Source: an uncultured Oscillospiraceae bacterium (GTDB lineage: Bacteria > Bacillota > Clostridia > Oscillospirales > Acutalibacteraceae). Taken from it: DNA of 13,371 nucleotides. Positions 6,462 through 13,371 of this stretch are shown one piece after another. The stretch's first letter is position 1. Each line of letters starts with the position of its first letter. The notes beneath the pieces were generated by a model. The model was not told the origin of the DNA, made no database searches, and worked only from the letters and a program-made list of their open reading frames with translations. The translations under genes were made by a program, and so were the position numbers. The stretch lies in contig UQNI01000054.1 in the NCBI GenBank assembly GCA_900542375.1, positions 1 through 13,371 of the forward strand, in the 5' to 3' direction.

Positions 6462-7661
6462 TTAGTTTGACATTTGTTTTACTGTTTCACCCAGTATCGC
6501 AATTCCTTTTTGTATTTGTTCTTCGGTTGGTGTGGAAAAATTAATACGGAATGACTGGCAAGGTGCACTTTCATCCACTAAGAATGCATTTCCAGGAACG
6601 ACACATACTTTTTTCTCAGCACTCTTTTTGCAGAAATCAAGCATATTGATATTTTCCGGAAGCGTACACCAGATGAACAAACCACCTTCCGCTTTATGAT
6701 ATGTAATACCGTGAGGAACTAAGTGCTCTTCGATGAGATGAATCATGAGTTCTGTGCGTTTGCGATAAATGGTACGTAATTTTTCCAGGTGACCGTCATA
6801 GTCGTAATCCGTCATCAGCGTATTGCAAATCATTTGTGCAAGAATATTGGTGTGTACATCATCCGCTTGTTTACATACTACCATTTTTTGTGCAATCGGC
6901 TTTGGAGCAATGGTAAAACCTACACGCATACCTGGAGAAATGACCTTTGAGAAAGAGCCTGCATAAATGACGATGCCATCTTCATCAAAGGATTTTATGG
7001 CAGGAACATGAGTACCGCTGACGCGCAAATCTCCATACGGATTATCCTCTAAAATGATGACGCCGTATTGTTTGGCCAATTGATACATTTTTTTTCGTTT
7101 TTCAAAGCTCATTGTAATTCCTGACGGATTTTGAAAGTTTGGAATGGTATAAATCATACGTGCGTTTGGTTCTTCTTTTAAAGCTTGCTCCAACTCCAAC
7201 ATGTTCATGCCGTCTTCTTCCATCGAAATACCGCGCAAACGTGTTTTGATGGAACGGAATGTATTTAAAGAGCCGATAAAGCTTGGTGCTTCACAAATAA
7301 TGACGTCTTCTTCATTACACAGCACTTTGCTGGCCAGATTCATAACTTGCTGTGCACCGGATGTAACGATGATGTCATCGAATTCTCTGCCAATTTGATG
7401 ATGAGATTTCATATATGAGGAAATGGTTTCACGTAACGGTGTATAGCCTTCTGTAATACTATATTGTAATGCCGCAATCGGATTTTTGCTTAAAATCGTT
7501 TGAGAGATTTCAGCAATTTCTTTTGCGGGAAATGCTTCCGGTGCAGGATTGCCTGCAGAAAACGGAATGACGCTTGGGTCAGATGAATTTTTTAATATCT
7601 CTCGAATAATAGAGGGTTTTAAAGCTAACACACGGTCGGAAAATTGATAATCCATCATCAT
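6462..7661 (-). CDS. PLP-dependent aminotransferase, class I/II (MocR/2-aminoadipate type without DNA-binding domain)
   Basis: Fold-type I aminotransferase of 399 residues. The N-terminal region has IPFSAGNPAPEAFP and ALQYSITEGYTPLRE, the pattern of the branch that includes 2-aminoadipate and broad aromatic/branched-chain transaminases and the catalytic part of MocR regulators. IPNFQNPSG and EDNPYGDLR carry the PLP-contacting Asn, Asp and Tyr. Lys239 in GSFSKVISPGMRVG forms the Schiff base with PLP. SFRINFS near the C-terminus supplies the substrate carboxylate-binding Arg. No winged-helix domain precedes it, so it is an enzyme and not a regulator. A GTG three codons further upstream (7670) is in frame, but it is part of the AAAGGTG Shine-Dalgarno; the ATG at 7661, six bases downstream, is therefore preferred. 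It is the first gene of a cluster with trpS 33 bases behind. The substrate is unknown; aromatic amino acids would fit the trpS neighbour but this is inference. Confidence 0.9.
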   Translation of the reverse strand: MMMDYQFSDRVLALKPSIIREILKNSSDPSVIPFSAGNPAPEAFPAKEIAEISQTILSKNPIAALQYSITEGYTPLRETISSYMKSHHQIGREFDDIIVTSGAQQVMNLASKVLCNEEDVIICEAPSFIGSLNTFRSIKTRLRGISMEEDGMNMLELEQALKEEPNARMIYTIPNFQNPSGITMSFEKRKKMYQLAKQYGVIILEDNPYGDLRVSGTHVPAIKSFDEDGIVIYAGSFSKVISPGMRVGFTIAPKPIAQKMVVCKQADDVHTNILAQMICNTLMTDYDYDGHLEKLRTIYRKRTELMIHLIEEHLVPHGITYHKAEGGLFIWCTLPENINMLDFCKKSAEKKVCVVPGNAFLVDESAPCQSFRINFSTPTEEQIQKGIAILGETVKQMSN

Positions 7662-7680
7662 AATACGCACCTTTCAGAAT

Positions 7681-7710
7681 AAAATATCCAAATCTTAAAG
7701 TATGAGTCAA
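7681..7710 (-). promoter_or_regulatory. Possible promoter of the aminotransferase gene
   Basis: On the minus strand TTGACT (7710-7705), 18 bases and TATTTT (7686-7681) resemble a sigma-A promoter. The predicted start lies only about a dozen bases before the ATG, barely including the Shine-Dalgarno, which weakens the case. The surrounding region is very AT-rich, so other -10-like sequences exist. Confidence 0.3.
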
Positions 7711-7843
7711 ACTTTAATCATATTTTATAATTTTATCACAAATTTATCTAACAATCAATGAAAGAGCAGTTGAAAAGACAGGGGAATCGGCCGTTTTTTT
7801 CTCTAAATACCAAAAGAATTCCATTTCTCGTCAAGAAAGAACA

Positions 7844-7883
7844 GCGCATTGTGACAGAGAATGCGCCTTACTCCTTGTATAAT
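7844..7883 (+). promoter_or_regulatory. Putative Spo0A-type promoter of spoIIE with 21-base spacer and a dyad over the -35
   Basis: GTGACA (7851-7856; 5 of 6 to TTGACA) and a perfect TATAAT (7878-7883) are separated by 21 bases. The Bacillus subtilis spoIIE promoter, a sigma-A promoter activated by phosphorylated Spo0A, is known for the same 21-base spacing. A 6-of-7 match to the 0A box (TGACGAG against TGNCGAA, minus strand 7833-7827) lies upstream. A perfect 7-bp inverted repeat, GCGCATT (7844-7850) and AATGCGC (7860-7866), brackets the -35. The predicted leader is about 75 bases and contains a short CAAGCA/TGCTTG hairpin (7900-7917). Confidence 0.55.
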
Positions 7884-7963
7884 CAAAAGCATAAAAGGAC
7901 AAGCAGCCATTTGCTTGCCGGAAGTGTAAACATGTTTGACGTGAAATGACGGAGGTTGTGTCA

Positions 7964-10315
7964 ATGAGAGGAAAAACTATGGAGCATGCGCAGAAGCGGA
8001 AGATTAATTTTAAAGGAATTCTTACTTCTTCCAGAACAAAGCGTATTGCACTTTATGCATTGTATTTTTTGGCAGGACTATTAGGTTCAAGAGGTATGGT
8101 ATTTGTACGGTATGCACCGTTTGGTGCAGCGGCAGTGGCAGCAGTGCCAATACGCAGTATGTGGGCTGTGATTGCCGGCAGTTTGGTTGGTTACATATGG
8201 CCGTCCAATGCAATGCATCCAATTCGATACATAGCGGCGATTATTGCAATTGCTATTATTCGCTGTATTCTAAATGAACTGGTTAAAATCCGTTCCCATC
8301 CACTGTTTGCGCCGGTAGTTTGTTTTGTTCCAATGTTGGTGACGGGTATTGCTATGGCATTTATCAATGGGGTTACTGTTAACAGTATTACCATGTATAG
8401 TGCAGAGGCTATGCTTTCAGCAGCAGGCGCATATTTTTTCCAACGAACATCTTCTTTGATTACAAGCAAACGCGGAGTTGGTACCCTGAACACAGGCGAA
8501 TTGGCTTGTGTTGTGTTATCGTTAGGAGTCGCAATACTGGCACTGGATAATATTGCGATTTATGATATTTCTTTAGGCAGCATTGCAGCAGTTATTTTAA
8601 TTTTATTTGCTGCCCAATATGGAGGCGTTGCAGGCGGCGCCATTGCAGGTACCGCAACAGGCGTCATGTTAGGGCTTACAACATCGGGTCTCAGCTATAT
8701 ATCAGGGGCATATGCATTTGCAGGATTGATGGCGGGATTATTTGCTCCGCTGGGAAAAGTAGCGCTGATTCTGGTTTTTATTTTGGCAAACGCAATCGGT
8801 TCGCTGCAAATAGGAAATCAGATGTATATGATTAACGGATTATACGAGGTACTGGCTGCAACATTGATTTATATCATTTGGCCCACAAAAATAGGTGGAA
8901 AGTTCATTGCTTTGTTCCGCCAGCCGGTAGATTTACTTCATACGGATGGATTAAGGCGAGCTGTTACCATGCGGTTGGGATTTGCTGCAAAAGCATTGGA
9001 TGATGTGACGCAGTCTGTAGATGAGGTCTCAAAACGATTGGCCGTGGTCAATGCACAAGATTCTGACCAAGTATATACCAATGCGGTAGAGGAATGCTGC
9101 GAAAACTGCGGATTGCGTATGTATTGCTGGGAAAAAAATCAGCCGGAAACCGTGCAAGCACTGCAAAGCGCTGCAAGTAAGCTAGGGGAAAAGAGCAGTA
9201 TTGGAATAGAAGATTTTCCGGGATTTTTTGTCAGCCGTTGCGGCAGAGTAAATGAATTGGCACAAAATATTAACCATAAATATAAAGAAATGCAGATTCG
9301 AGAATCGGCAGAGAAACGTGTGTCTCAAATACGAGCTATGGTGATGAATCAATTTGAAACGACCAGTGAAATGATGCGCGATTTTGCACAGGAATTAGAA
9401 TTATATGAACGGTTTGATTATGATGCAACACAGCGTATCAATCAAGTATTACATGAATCGGCCATTATTCCCATTGATGTCAGCTGCCGTATTGACCGTT
9501 ATAACCGAATGTCTGTAGAAATTGAAACTCCTACCTTGGATCAAAAGAAAATAGGAAGAACCAAATTGGCAAAAGAAATATCCAAAGTTTGCGGCAGGAG
9601 ATTTGAACCGCCAATGATTTCTATTATAAAAGACCGCTGCCGTATTCAAATGTCAGAAAAACCTGTCTACCGCATTCAGTTTGGTGTAGCGCAGCATGCC
9701 TGCGATAATGCACAGCTTTGCGGAGATAGTTATGACTGTTTTACAGATGGAAAAGGCAGATTTGTTGCCATTATCAGTGACGGTATGGGTACAGGCGGAC
9801 GTGCAGCTGTAGATGGCGCTATGGCATCAAATATTATGGGGAATTTGGTCAAGGCAGGGCTTGGGTTTGATTGTGCATTAAAAATTGTGAACTCAGCCAT
9901 GCAGGTCAAATCCGGTGAAGAGTCCTTGGCAACATTGGACGTTGCAGTTTTGGATTTATTTAACGGTTCACTTTCTGTGATGAAAGCAGGCGCACCTATG
10001 AGTTTTATTAAAAAAGGAAGAAATGTGGAACGTTTGGATGCAGTATCTGTTCCAATTGGCATACTGGATGAAGCCAAGTTTGCGTATGCAAAAAGCACAT
10101 TGGAGGAAAATAACTGGTTGGTGATGGTATCTGACGGCGTACTGGCAGCAGGAGATGCGTGGATTATGGAATGCATTGAAGGCTGGAACGAAAATTCTCC
10201 ACAAACATTGGCAGAAACCATTGTAGAAAAGGCACAGGTGCACCGAACAGACGGCCACGACGATGATATTACAGTAGTAGCGATTCAACTGCGTTTACCA
10301 AGCATTGATTTATAA
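7964..10315 (+). CDS. spoIIE: Stage II sporulation protein E (SpoIIE), membrane serine phosphatase
   Basis: Dephosphorylates the anti-anti-sigma factor SpoIIAA in the forespore, freeing sigma-F, and in Bacillus also interacts with FtsZ at the polar septum. It is 783 residues, close to the usual 800 or so. Residues about 20-320 are a polytopic region of roughly ten hydrophobic helices. A linker follows with a cysteine cluster (Cys378, 379, 382 and Cys388-Trp389) typical of the family, then a charged, partly helical region to about residue 570. The C-terminal PP2C/SpoIIE phosphatase domain begins near GDSYD (Asp588) and carries metal-site residues Asp606 in SDGMGTGG, Asp724 in SDGV and Asp766-768 in HDDDIT. 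The ATG at 7964 is chosen because GGAGG lies eight bases upstream; an in-frame ATG at 7946 precedes that site and is unlikely. An ATG at 7979 is a weaker alternative. It is monocistronic, not next to the tilS/hpt/ftsH genes that often follow it. Confidence 0.97.
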   Translation: MRGKTMEHAQKRKINFKGILTSSRTKRIALYALYFLAGLLGSRGMVFVRYAPFGAAAVAAVPIRSMWAVIAGSLVGYIWPSNAMHPIRYIAAIIAIAIIRCILNELVKIRSHPLFAPVVCFVPMLVTGIAMAFINGVTVNSITMYSAEAMLSAAGAYFFQRTSSLITSKRGVGTLNTGELACVVLSLGVAILALDNIAIYDISLGSIAAVILILFAAQYGGVAGGAIAGTATGVMLGLTTSGLSYISGAYAFAGLMAGLFAPLGKVALILVFILANAIGSLQIGNQMYMINGLYEVLAATLIYIIWPTKIGGKFIALFRQPVDLLHTDGLRRAVTMRLGFAAKALDDVTQSVDEVSKRLAVVNAQDSDQVYTNAVEECCENCGLRMYCWEKNQPETVQALQSAASKLGEKSSIGIEDFPGFFVSRCGRVNELAQNINHKYKEMQIRESAEKRVSQIRAMVMNQFETTSEMMRDFAQELELYERFDYDATQRINQVLHESAIIPIDVSCRIDRYNRMSVEIETPTLDQKKIGRTKLAKEISKVCGRRFEPPMISIIKDRCRIQMSEKPVYRIQFGVAQHACDNAQLCGDSYDCFTDGKGRFVAIISDGMGTGGRAAVDGAMASNIMGNLVKAGLGFDCALKIVNSAMQVKSGEESLATLDVAVLDLFNGSLSVMKAGAPMSFIKKGRNVERLDAVSVPIGILDEAKFAYAKSTLEENNWLVMVSDGVLAAGDAWIMECIEGWNENSPQTLAETIVEKAQVHRTDGHDDDITVVAIQLRLPSIDL

Positions 10316-10345
10316 GTGAAAGTATGAAAACGTTATTATTACAGT

Positions 10346-10451
10346 AAAGGAGGTGGTGCCAATCCCAATGTTATATTGTAAACCTTGCAATATAAGAAAA
10401 AAGGGAGGTGAACAGAGCATTCCATACATAAAAACCGGTGTATTTCAGTAA
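10346..10451 (+). other. Two strong Shine-Dalgarno-like sequences around a hairpin; possible 27-codon ORF
   Basis: This lies 30 bases after the spoIIE stop and before its terminator. AAAGGAGGTG (10346-10355) and AAGGGAGGTG (10401-10410) are both near-perfect anti-16S matches. Between them an 11-bp stem with one U-G pair (10371-10381 with 10385-10395) forms around a 3-base loop. An ATG at 10368 opens a 27-codon frame to TAA at 10449-10451, whose product starts MLYCKPCNIRKKGG and is not hydrophobic. However, its distance of 14 bases from the first site is longer than normal. The second site has no useful start codon after it. This could be a tiny gene, a decayed type I toxin-like locus, or a regulatory 3' UTR. 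The rest of the 309-base gap, 10515-10624, shows nothing recognisable. Confidence 0.25.
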
Positions 10452-10473
10452 GTTTTCATTTCCTCAAACATGG

Positions 10474-10514
10474 TAAACAAAAAGCGTAAGGATTTTCCTT
10501 ACGCTTTTTGTTTA
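10474..10514. terminator. Bidirectional terminator between spoIIE and the radical SAM gene
   Basis: A perfect 19-bp inverted repeat, TAAACAAAAAGCGTAAGGA (10474-10492) and its complement (10496-10514), with a TTT loop. Its A-rich left and T-rich right flanks provide U tails in both directions. It serves spoIIE and is the only clear terminator beyond the end of the convergent metG-tatD-radical SAM cluster. Confidence 0.92.
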
Positions 10515-10624
10515 TCAATATATAGCTGTTTTGCAATAAATATCATCTATCATTCTCAATTATTTGTAGCGGTTCGGGAATGAAAAATGGTTTGCTGTGC
10601 TTATTGGATATCAACCTTGCTATG

Positions 10625-11242
10625 TTAGTTCTCATCGGTCCAATTTTCGCTGTATACACGCACATGGTACTCAGCACCTACTGACGCACATAGTTGACGA
10701 CAAGCCTCCAATTCTTCGGGGGGCATGGTATCTACAACGGTCATTACCACTTTTGGCACATATTGTTTTACATGCTTTGTAAATTCCAAAATAGCGGGCA
10801 GCGCTTTCAGTCCAAATTCAGAGTGACATATTTCGTCATATTTTTCAGGAGTAGAAGCATTCAGGCTAATAGAGATGATATCAACCACTCCTTGAAAATC
10901 AGGAGCGGTGTCTCTTCCAAACATTAAATCAGATAATCCGTTGGTATTGATACGAATGGGAATATGACTCATTTCACGCACTTTTGCAGAAATCCATTTG
11001 ATATCTTCCAATCGATAAGTAGGTTCTCCAAAGCCACAGTATACCAACTGCTCATAATGAGATAAATCTCGTTTTTCCAGTTCCGTTAAAATTTCTTCTT
11101 TTGTCGGTTCACGTTCCAGCCATAAACTGCCGGAATCTCCCACATGGTCGCCTGTGGTACGCAAACAAAAATCACATGCGTTGGGGCAGCGGTTGGTTAA
11201 GTTGACATACAAATTTTTTCCGTACACATAAGTAATGGTCAT
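10625..11242 (-). CDS. TatD-associated radical SAM protein, function unknown
   Basis: Small radical SAM enzyme (205 residues) of the group found beside tatD. Cys19, Cys23 and Cys26 in NRCPNACDFC form the CX3CX2C site for the 4Fe-4S cluster that cleaves S-adenosylmethionine. GFGEPT at residues 70-75 is the GGEP-type SAM-amine-binding motif, and RINTNG at 97-102 and a SISLNAS strand at 124-130 fit the core barrel. Four other cysteines (69, 139, 181, 185) are scattered, and there is no clear second cluster domain such as SPASM. The size implies a shortened barrel comparable to QueE-like proteins. The ATG at 11242 follows the tatD stop by one base, and its GGAGG lies inside the last codons of tatD, so translation is probably coupled. 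The substrate is unknown; the pairing with TatD suggests a nucleic-acid or tRNA-related step, which is inference. Confidence 0.9.
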   Translation of the reverse strand: MTITYVYGKNLYVNLTNRCPNACDFCLRTTGDHVGDSGSLWLEREPTKEEILTELEKRDLSHYEQLVYCGFGEPTYRLEDIKWISAKVREMSHIPIRINTNGLSDLMFGRDTAPDFQGVVDIISISLNASTPEKYDEICHSEFGLKALPAILEFTKHVKQYVPKVVMTVVDTMPPEELEACRQLCASVGAEYHVRVYSENWTDEN

Positions 11243-11243
11243 A

Positions 11244-12038
11244 TTAATCCTCCAGAGGCACGCCGAATAGGTTGGATGCATTTTGACGGGTAATTCGCAG
11301 CAGCTCCTCAGCGGTGATTATATTTCCCTGCTCGCTGCGCGCATTTGCAATTTTTTCAGCGGTGTAAATAATCATAGAAGAATCACAGCGTTTTCCACGG
11401 AACGGAACCGGAGTCATATAAGGGGCATCTGTTTCCAAAACCATGGATTCTAACGGAATAGAAGCTGCAACGGCAACGGGTGTTTTGGCATTTTTAAAGG
11501 TAACTGCTCCACCCAGACCAACATACATTCCCAATTTTATTACTTCTTTTGCCATTTCAACGCTTCCGGAAAAACAATGTACCACGCCTTTGGGTTTATA
11601 TTTTTTTAATAAATCCATAGTGTCTGCATGCGCTTCACGGTCATGGATAATCACCGGAAGTTGATATTGATTTGCAAGCTGCAATTGGGTTTCAAAAAAA
11701 GCAATTTGTACATCGCGAGGCGCATTGTCCTCATAATGATAATCCAGTCCGATTTCCCCTACAGCAACCACTTTTGGCTGTTTGATTAGTTGCTCCAGTT
11801 GTTCCTGATAGTCGGCAGGAGCATCTTTGACATCTCCCGGATGGATTCCTGCTGCTGCATAAATAAACGGATACTGTGCAGCAAGTGCAATGGAATCTTT
11901 GGAACGCTCAAGATTTGCACCAACATTGATGACGTTGCAAACTCCTTTTTGCCGTAAAGATTGTATCACTTGATGACGGTCCTCTTCAAAGGCCTCATCA
12001 TCATAATGTGCATGAGAATCAAAAATAAAATTTTGCAT
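11244..12038 (-). CDS. tatD: TatD family metal-dependent hydrolase (deoxyribonuclease-type)
   Basis: TIM-barrel metal-dependent hydrolase; characterised relatives are DNases with 3'-5' exonuclease activity. It has 264 residues, the normal length. Metal ligands are visible in order: His9 and His11 in DSHAHYD, Glu95 in GEIGLDYHY, His132 in IIHDREAHADT, His154 in VVHCFSGS and Asp204 in LETDAPYMTP. FRGKR at residues 213-217 is also a family hallmark. The ATG at 12038 has GGAGG seven bases upstream and starts exactly at the conserved FDSHAH strand; an earlier in-frame ATG at 12101 would add 21 residues unlike the family and overlap the preceding hairpin. metG lies 66 bases upstream on the same strand, as in many Firmicutes (metG-tatD), while the radical SAM gene follows with a one-base gap. 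A terminator-like hairpin separates it from metG. Confidence 0.95.
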   Translation of the reverse strand: MQNFIFDSHAHYDDEAFEEDRHQVIQSLRQKGVCNVINVGANLERSKDSIALAAQYPFIYAAAGIHPGDVKDAPADYQEQLEQLIKQPKVVAVGEIGLDYHYEDNAPRDVQIAFFETQLQLANQYQLPVIIHDREAHADTMDLLKKYKPKGVVHCFSGSVEMAKEVIKLGMYVGLGGAVTFKNAKTPVAVAASIPLESMVLETDAPYMTPVPFRGKRCDSSMIIYTAEKIANARSEQGNIITAEELLRITRQNASNLFGVPLED

Positions 12039-12049
12039 TGTACCACCTC

Positions 12050-12094
12050 CAAATAAAATACAGACTTGCAGAATCGAGATTCCGCAGTCTGTAT
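12050..12094 (-). terminator. Terminator or attenuator hairpin between metG and tatD
   Basis: On the minus strand ATACAGACT (12094-12086) pairs with AGTCTGTAT (12066-12058). Inside this, GC and GAATC/GATTC pairs extend the stem past a one-base bulge and a G-U pair to a tiny loop. TTTTATTT follows, just before the tatD ribosome site. It may end metG transcripts, allow partial read-through into tatD, or be an mRNA processing site. Confidence 0.65.
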
Positions 12095-12104
12095 CAAACA
12101 TAAC

Positions 12105-13371
12105 TTAGTGAATGCCGCTGCCTGCGGGCATATCGTCTACAAAAATAACTTTTACAGTGTTTTCATCGCAATCAGCTGCCAGAATCATACCTTGGCTTTC
12201 CACACCGCACAATTTTGCAGGTTTTAGATTTGCCACCAATATAATGTGGTGTCCGATTAAATCATCCGGTTGATACCATTGAGAAATGCCGGAAACAACG
12301 GTACGCTCTTTTTCTCCGTCGTTTACCGTTAATTTTAATAATTTTTTAGACTTTTTCACCGGTTCGCAGTCTAAAATTTTACCGACACGCAATTCAATTT
12401 TTGAAAAATCTTCAAATGTGATTTCATCAAATGTTGCGATTCCTTTCGGTTTTTCCTCTTTTTTTGCTTCTTCCTTTTGTTTCAATGTAGCAGGATTTGG
12501 AATTAATTTGTTTAACTCTTCAATCTCAGCGTCTACATCAATACGTGGGAACAAGGTTTCTCCTTTTGTAATAACAGCGTCAGCAGGTAAGGTACCCCAT
12601 TTATCTGCTGTATCATAAGAGAGCTCCTGATTTTTTGCACCAATTTGTTCCTGAATTTTTGGAGTGGTGGACGGCATAAATGGCGTCAATAAAATGGAAA
12701 TGATGCGCAGTACTTCACAAAGATTATAAATCACTGTTGCAAGTCTGGCGCGTTTACTTTCATCTTTGCCAAGTACCCATGGCATAGTTTCATCAATGTA
12801 TTTGTTGGTACGTGCAATTAACTTCCAAATTTCAGCCAGCGCATTTGAAAATTGATAGCCGGATACATGTGCATCGCATTTTGCACGTAACTGTGTTGCC
12901 ATTTGAATTAATTCTTTATCCGGTTCATCTTCCTCACGTTCAGCAGGAATGGTACCTCCAAAATACTTTTGAGCCATAGCTGTTGTACGTGAAAGCAGAT
13001 TTCCAAGGTCGTTTGCCAGGTCAGAGTTAATTCGATTGATTAAAGCTTCGTTTGTAAAAGTACCGTCTGCGCCAAACGGAATTTCTCTTAATAGGAAATA
13101 ACGGATTGCATCGACTCCGTAACGGTCACACAGAACGACAGGATCTACCACATTACCCTTTGATTTTGACATTTTGGTGCCATCGCCGAACAATAGCCAA
13201 CCGTGGCCGTATACTTGCTTTGGCAGAGGCAAATTAAGGGCCATAAGCATAGCAGGCCAAATAATGGTGTGAAAACGAACAATTTCTTTTCCCACAAAAT
13301 GTACGTCTGCCGGCCAATATTTTTGATAATCAGAATCGTCATCAGAGTCATAACCCATGGCAGTAATATAG
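12105..13371 (-). CDS. metG: Methionyl-tRNA synthetase, C-terminal part (5' end outside window)
   Basis: Class I synthetase that charges initiator and elongator tRNA-Met. The frame is open at the right edge: codons upstream of the ATG at 13358 read YITA before MGYDSDDDSDYQKYW, so that ATG is internal and the N-terminal HIGH part is missing. About 422 residues are visible. KMSKS lies at 13175-13161 in DGTKMSKSKGNVVDPV, followed by the helical anticodon-binding domain (including NDLGNLLSRT and the TNKYIDETMPW segment). The last hundred or so residues, from FEDFSKIELRVGKI through SQGMILAA, are the Trbp111/EMAPII-like tRNA-binding domain that makes many bacterial MetRS dimeric; a Lys/Glu-rich linker precedes it. 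It heads the metG-tatD-radical SAM cluster. Its promoter or T-box cannot be seen. Confidence 0.97.
   Translation of the reverse strand, partial: YITAMGYDSDDDSDYQKYWPADVHFVGKEIVRFHTIIWPAMLMALNLPLPKQVYGHGWLLFGDGTKMSKSKGNVVDPVVLCDRYGVDAIRYFLLREIPFGADGTFTNEALINRINSDLANDLGNLLSRTTAMAQKYFGGTIPAEREEDEPDKELIQMATQLRAKCDAHVSGYQFSNALAEIWKLIARTNKYIDETMPWVLGKDESKRARLATVIYNLCEVLRIISILLTPFMPSTTPKIQEQIGAKNQELSYDTADKWGTLPADAVITKGETLFPRIDVDAEIEELNKLIPNPATLKQKEEAKKEEKPKGIATFDEITFEDFSKIELRVGKILDCEPVKKSKKLLKLTVNDGEKERTVVSGISQWYQPDDLIGHHIILVANLKPAKLCGVESQGMILAADCDENTVKVIFVDDMPAGSGIH

Noticed and set aside
7758..7949. 63-codon plus-strand ORF upstream of spoIIE
   Set aside because: It has no Shine-Dalgarno, and it spans the putative spoIIE promoter and leader. 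It is better explained as regulatory DNA.
9730..10221. 163-codon minus-strand ORF inside spoIIE
   Set aside because: It lies opposite the phosphatase domain, which carries all expected motifs, and it has no ribosome site. It is a codon-bias shadow.

Overview
This window looks like chromosomal DNA of an endospore-forming, low-to-moderate GC Firmicute, most likely of the class Clostridia. The reasons are a spoIIE gene, a single-chain PurL with its glutaminase fused at the C-terminus, strong GGAGG-type ribosome binding sites and U-tailed hairpin terminators at most gene ends. No mobile element, CRISPR array, rRNA or tRNA was seen. Species cannot be named from the sequence alone.

Layout, left to right. 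(1) The 3' half of purL (plus strand) runs in from the left edge. (2) A gap of about 700 bases follows. It holds a long perfect inverted repeat, a bidirectional terminator, a previously easy-to-miss 46-codon gene on the minus strand with its own ribosome site, promoter-like element and terminator hairpin, and the strong sigma-A promoter of alr. (3) alr (alanine racemase, plus strand) ends in a terminator. It converges on a minus-strand cluster: a PLP aminotransferase, then trpS, then a MATE-family exporter. The short convergent gap may encode a small RNA. (4) spoIIE (plus strand) diverges from the aminotransferase. Its putative promoter has the unusual 21-base spacing known for Spo0A-activated sporulation promoters. 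(5) A spacer with two strong Shine-Dalgarno-like sequences around a hairpin leads to a 19-bp terminator. (6) The right end is a minus-strand cluster, metG (open at the right edge), then tatD, then a small TatD-associated radical SAM gene. The last two are 1 base apart.

Most of the content is housekeeping: purine synthesis, peptidoglycan D-alanine, two aminoacyl-tRNA synthetases and amino acid transamination. It is combined with one master sporulation phosphatase gene. The least explained parts are the TatD/radical SAM pair, the 46-aa acidic protein divergent from alr, the candidate small RNA in the alr/MATE gap, and the odd spacer after spoIIE.
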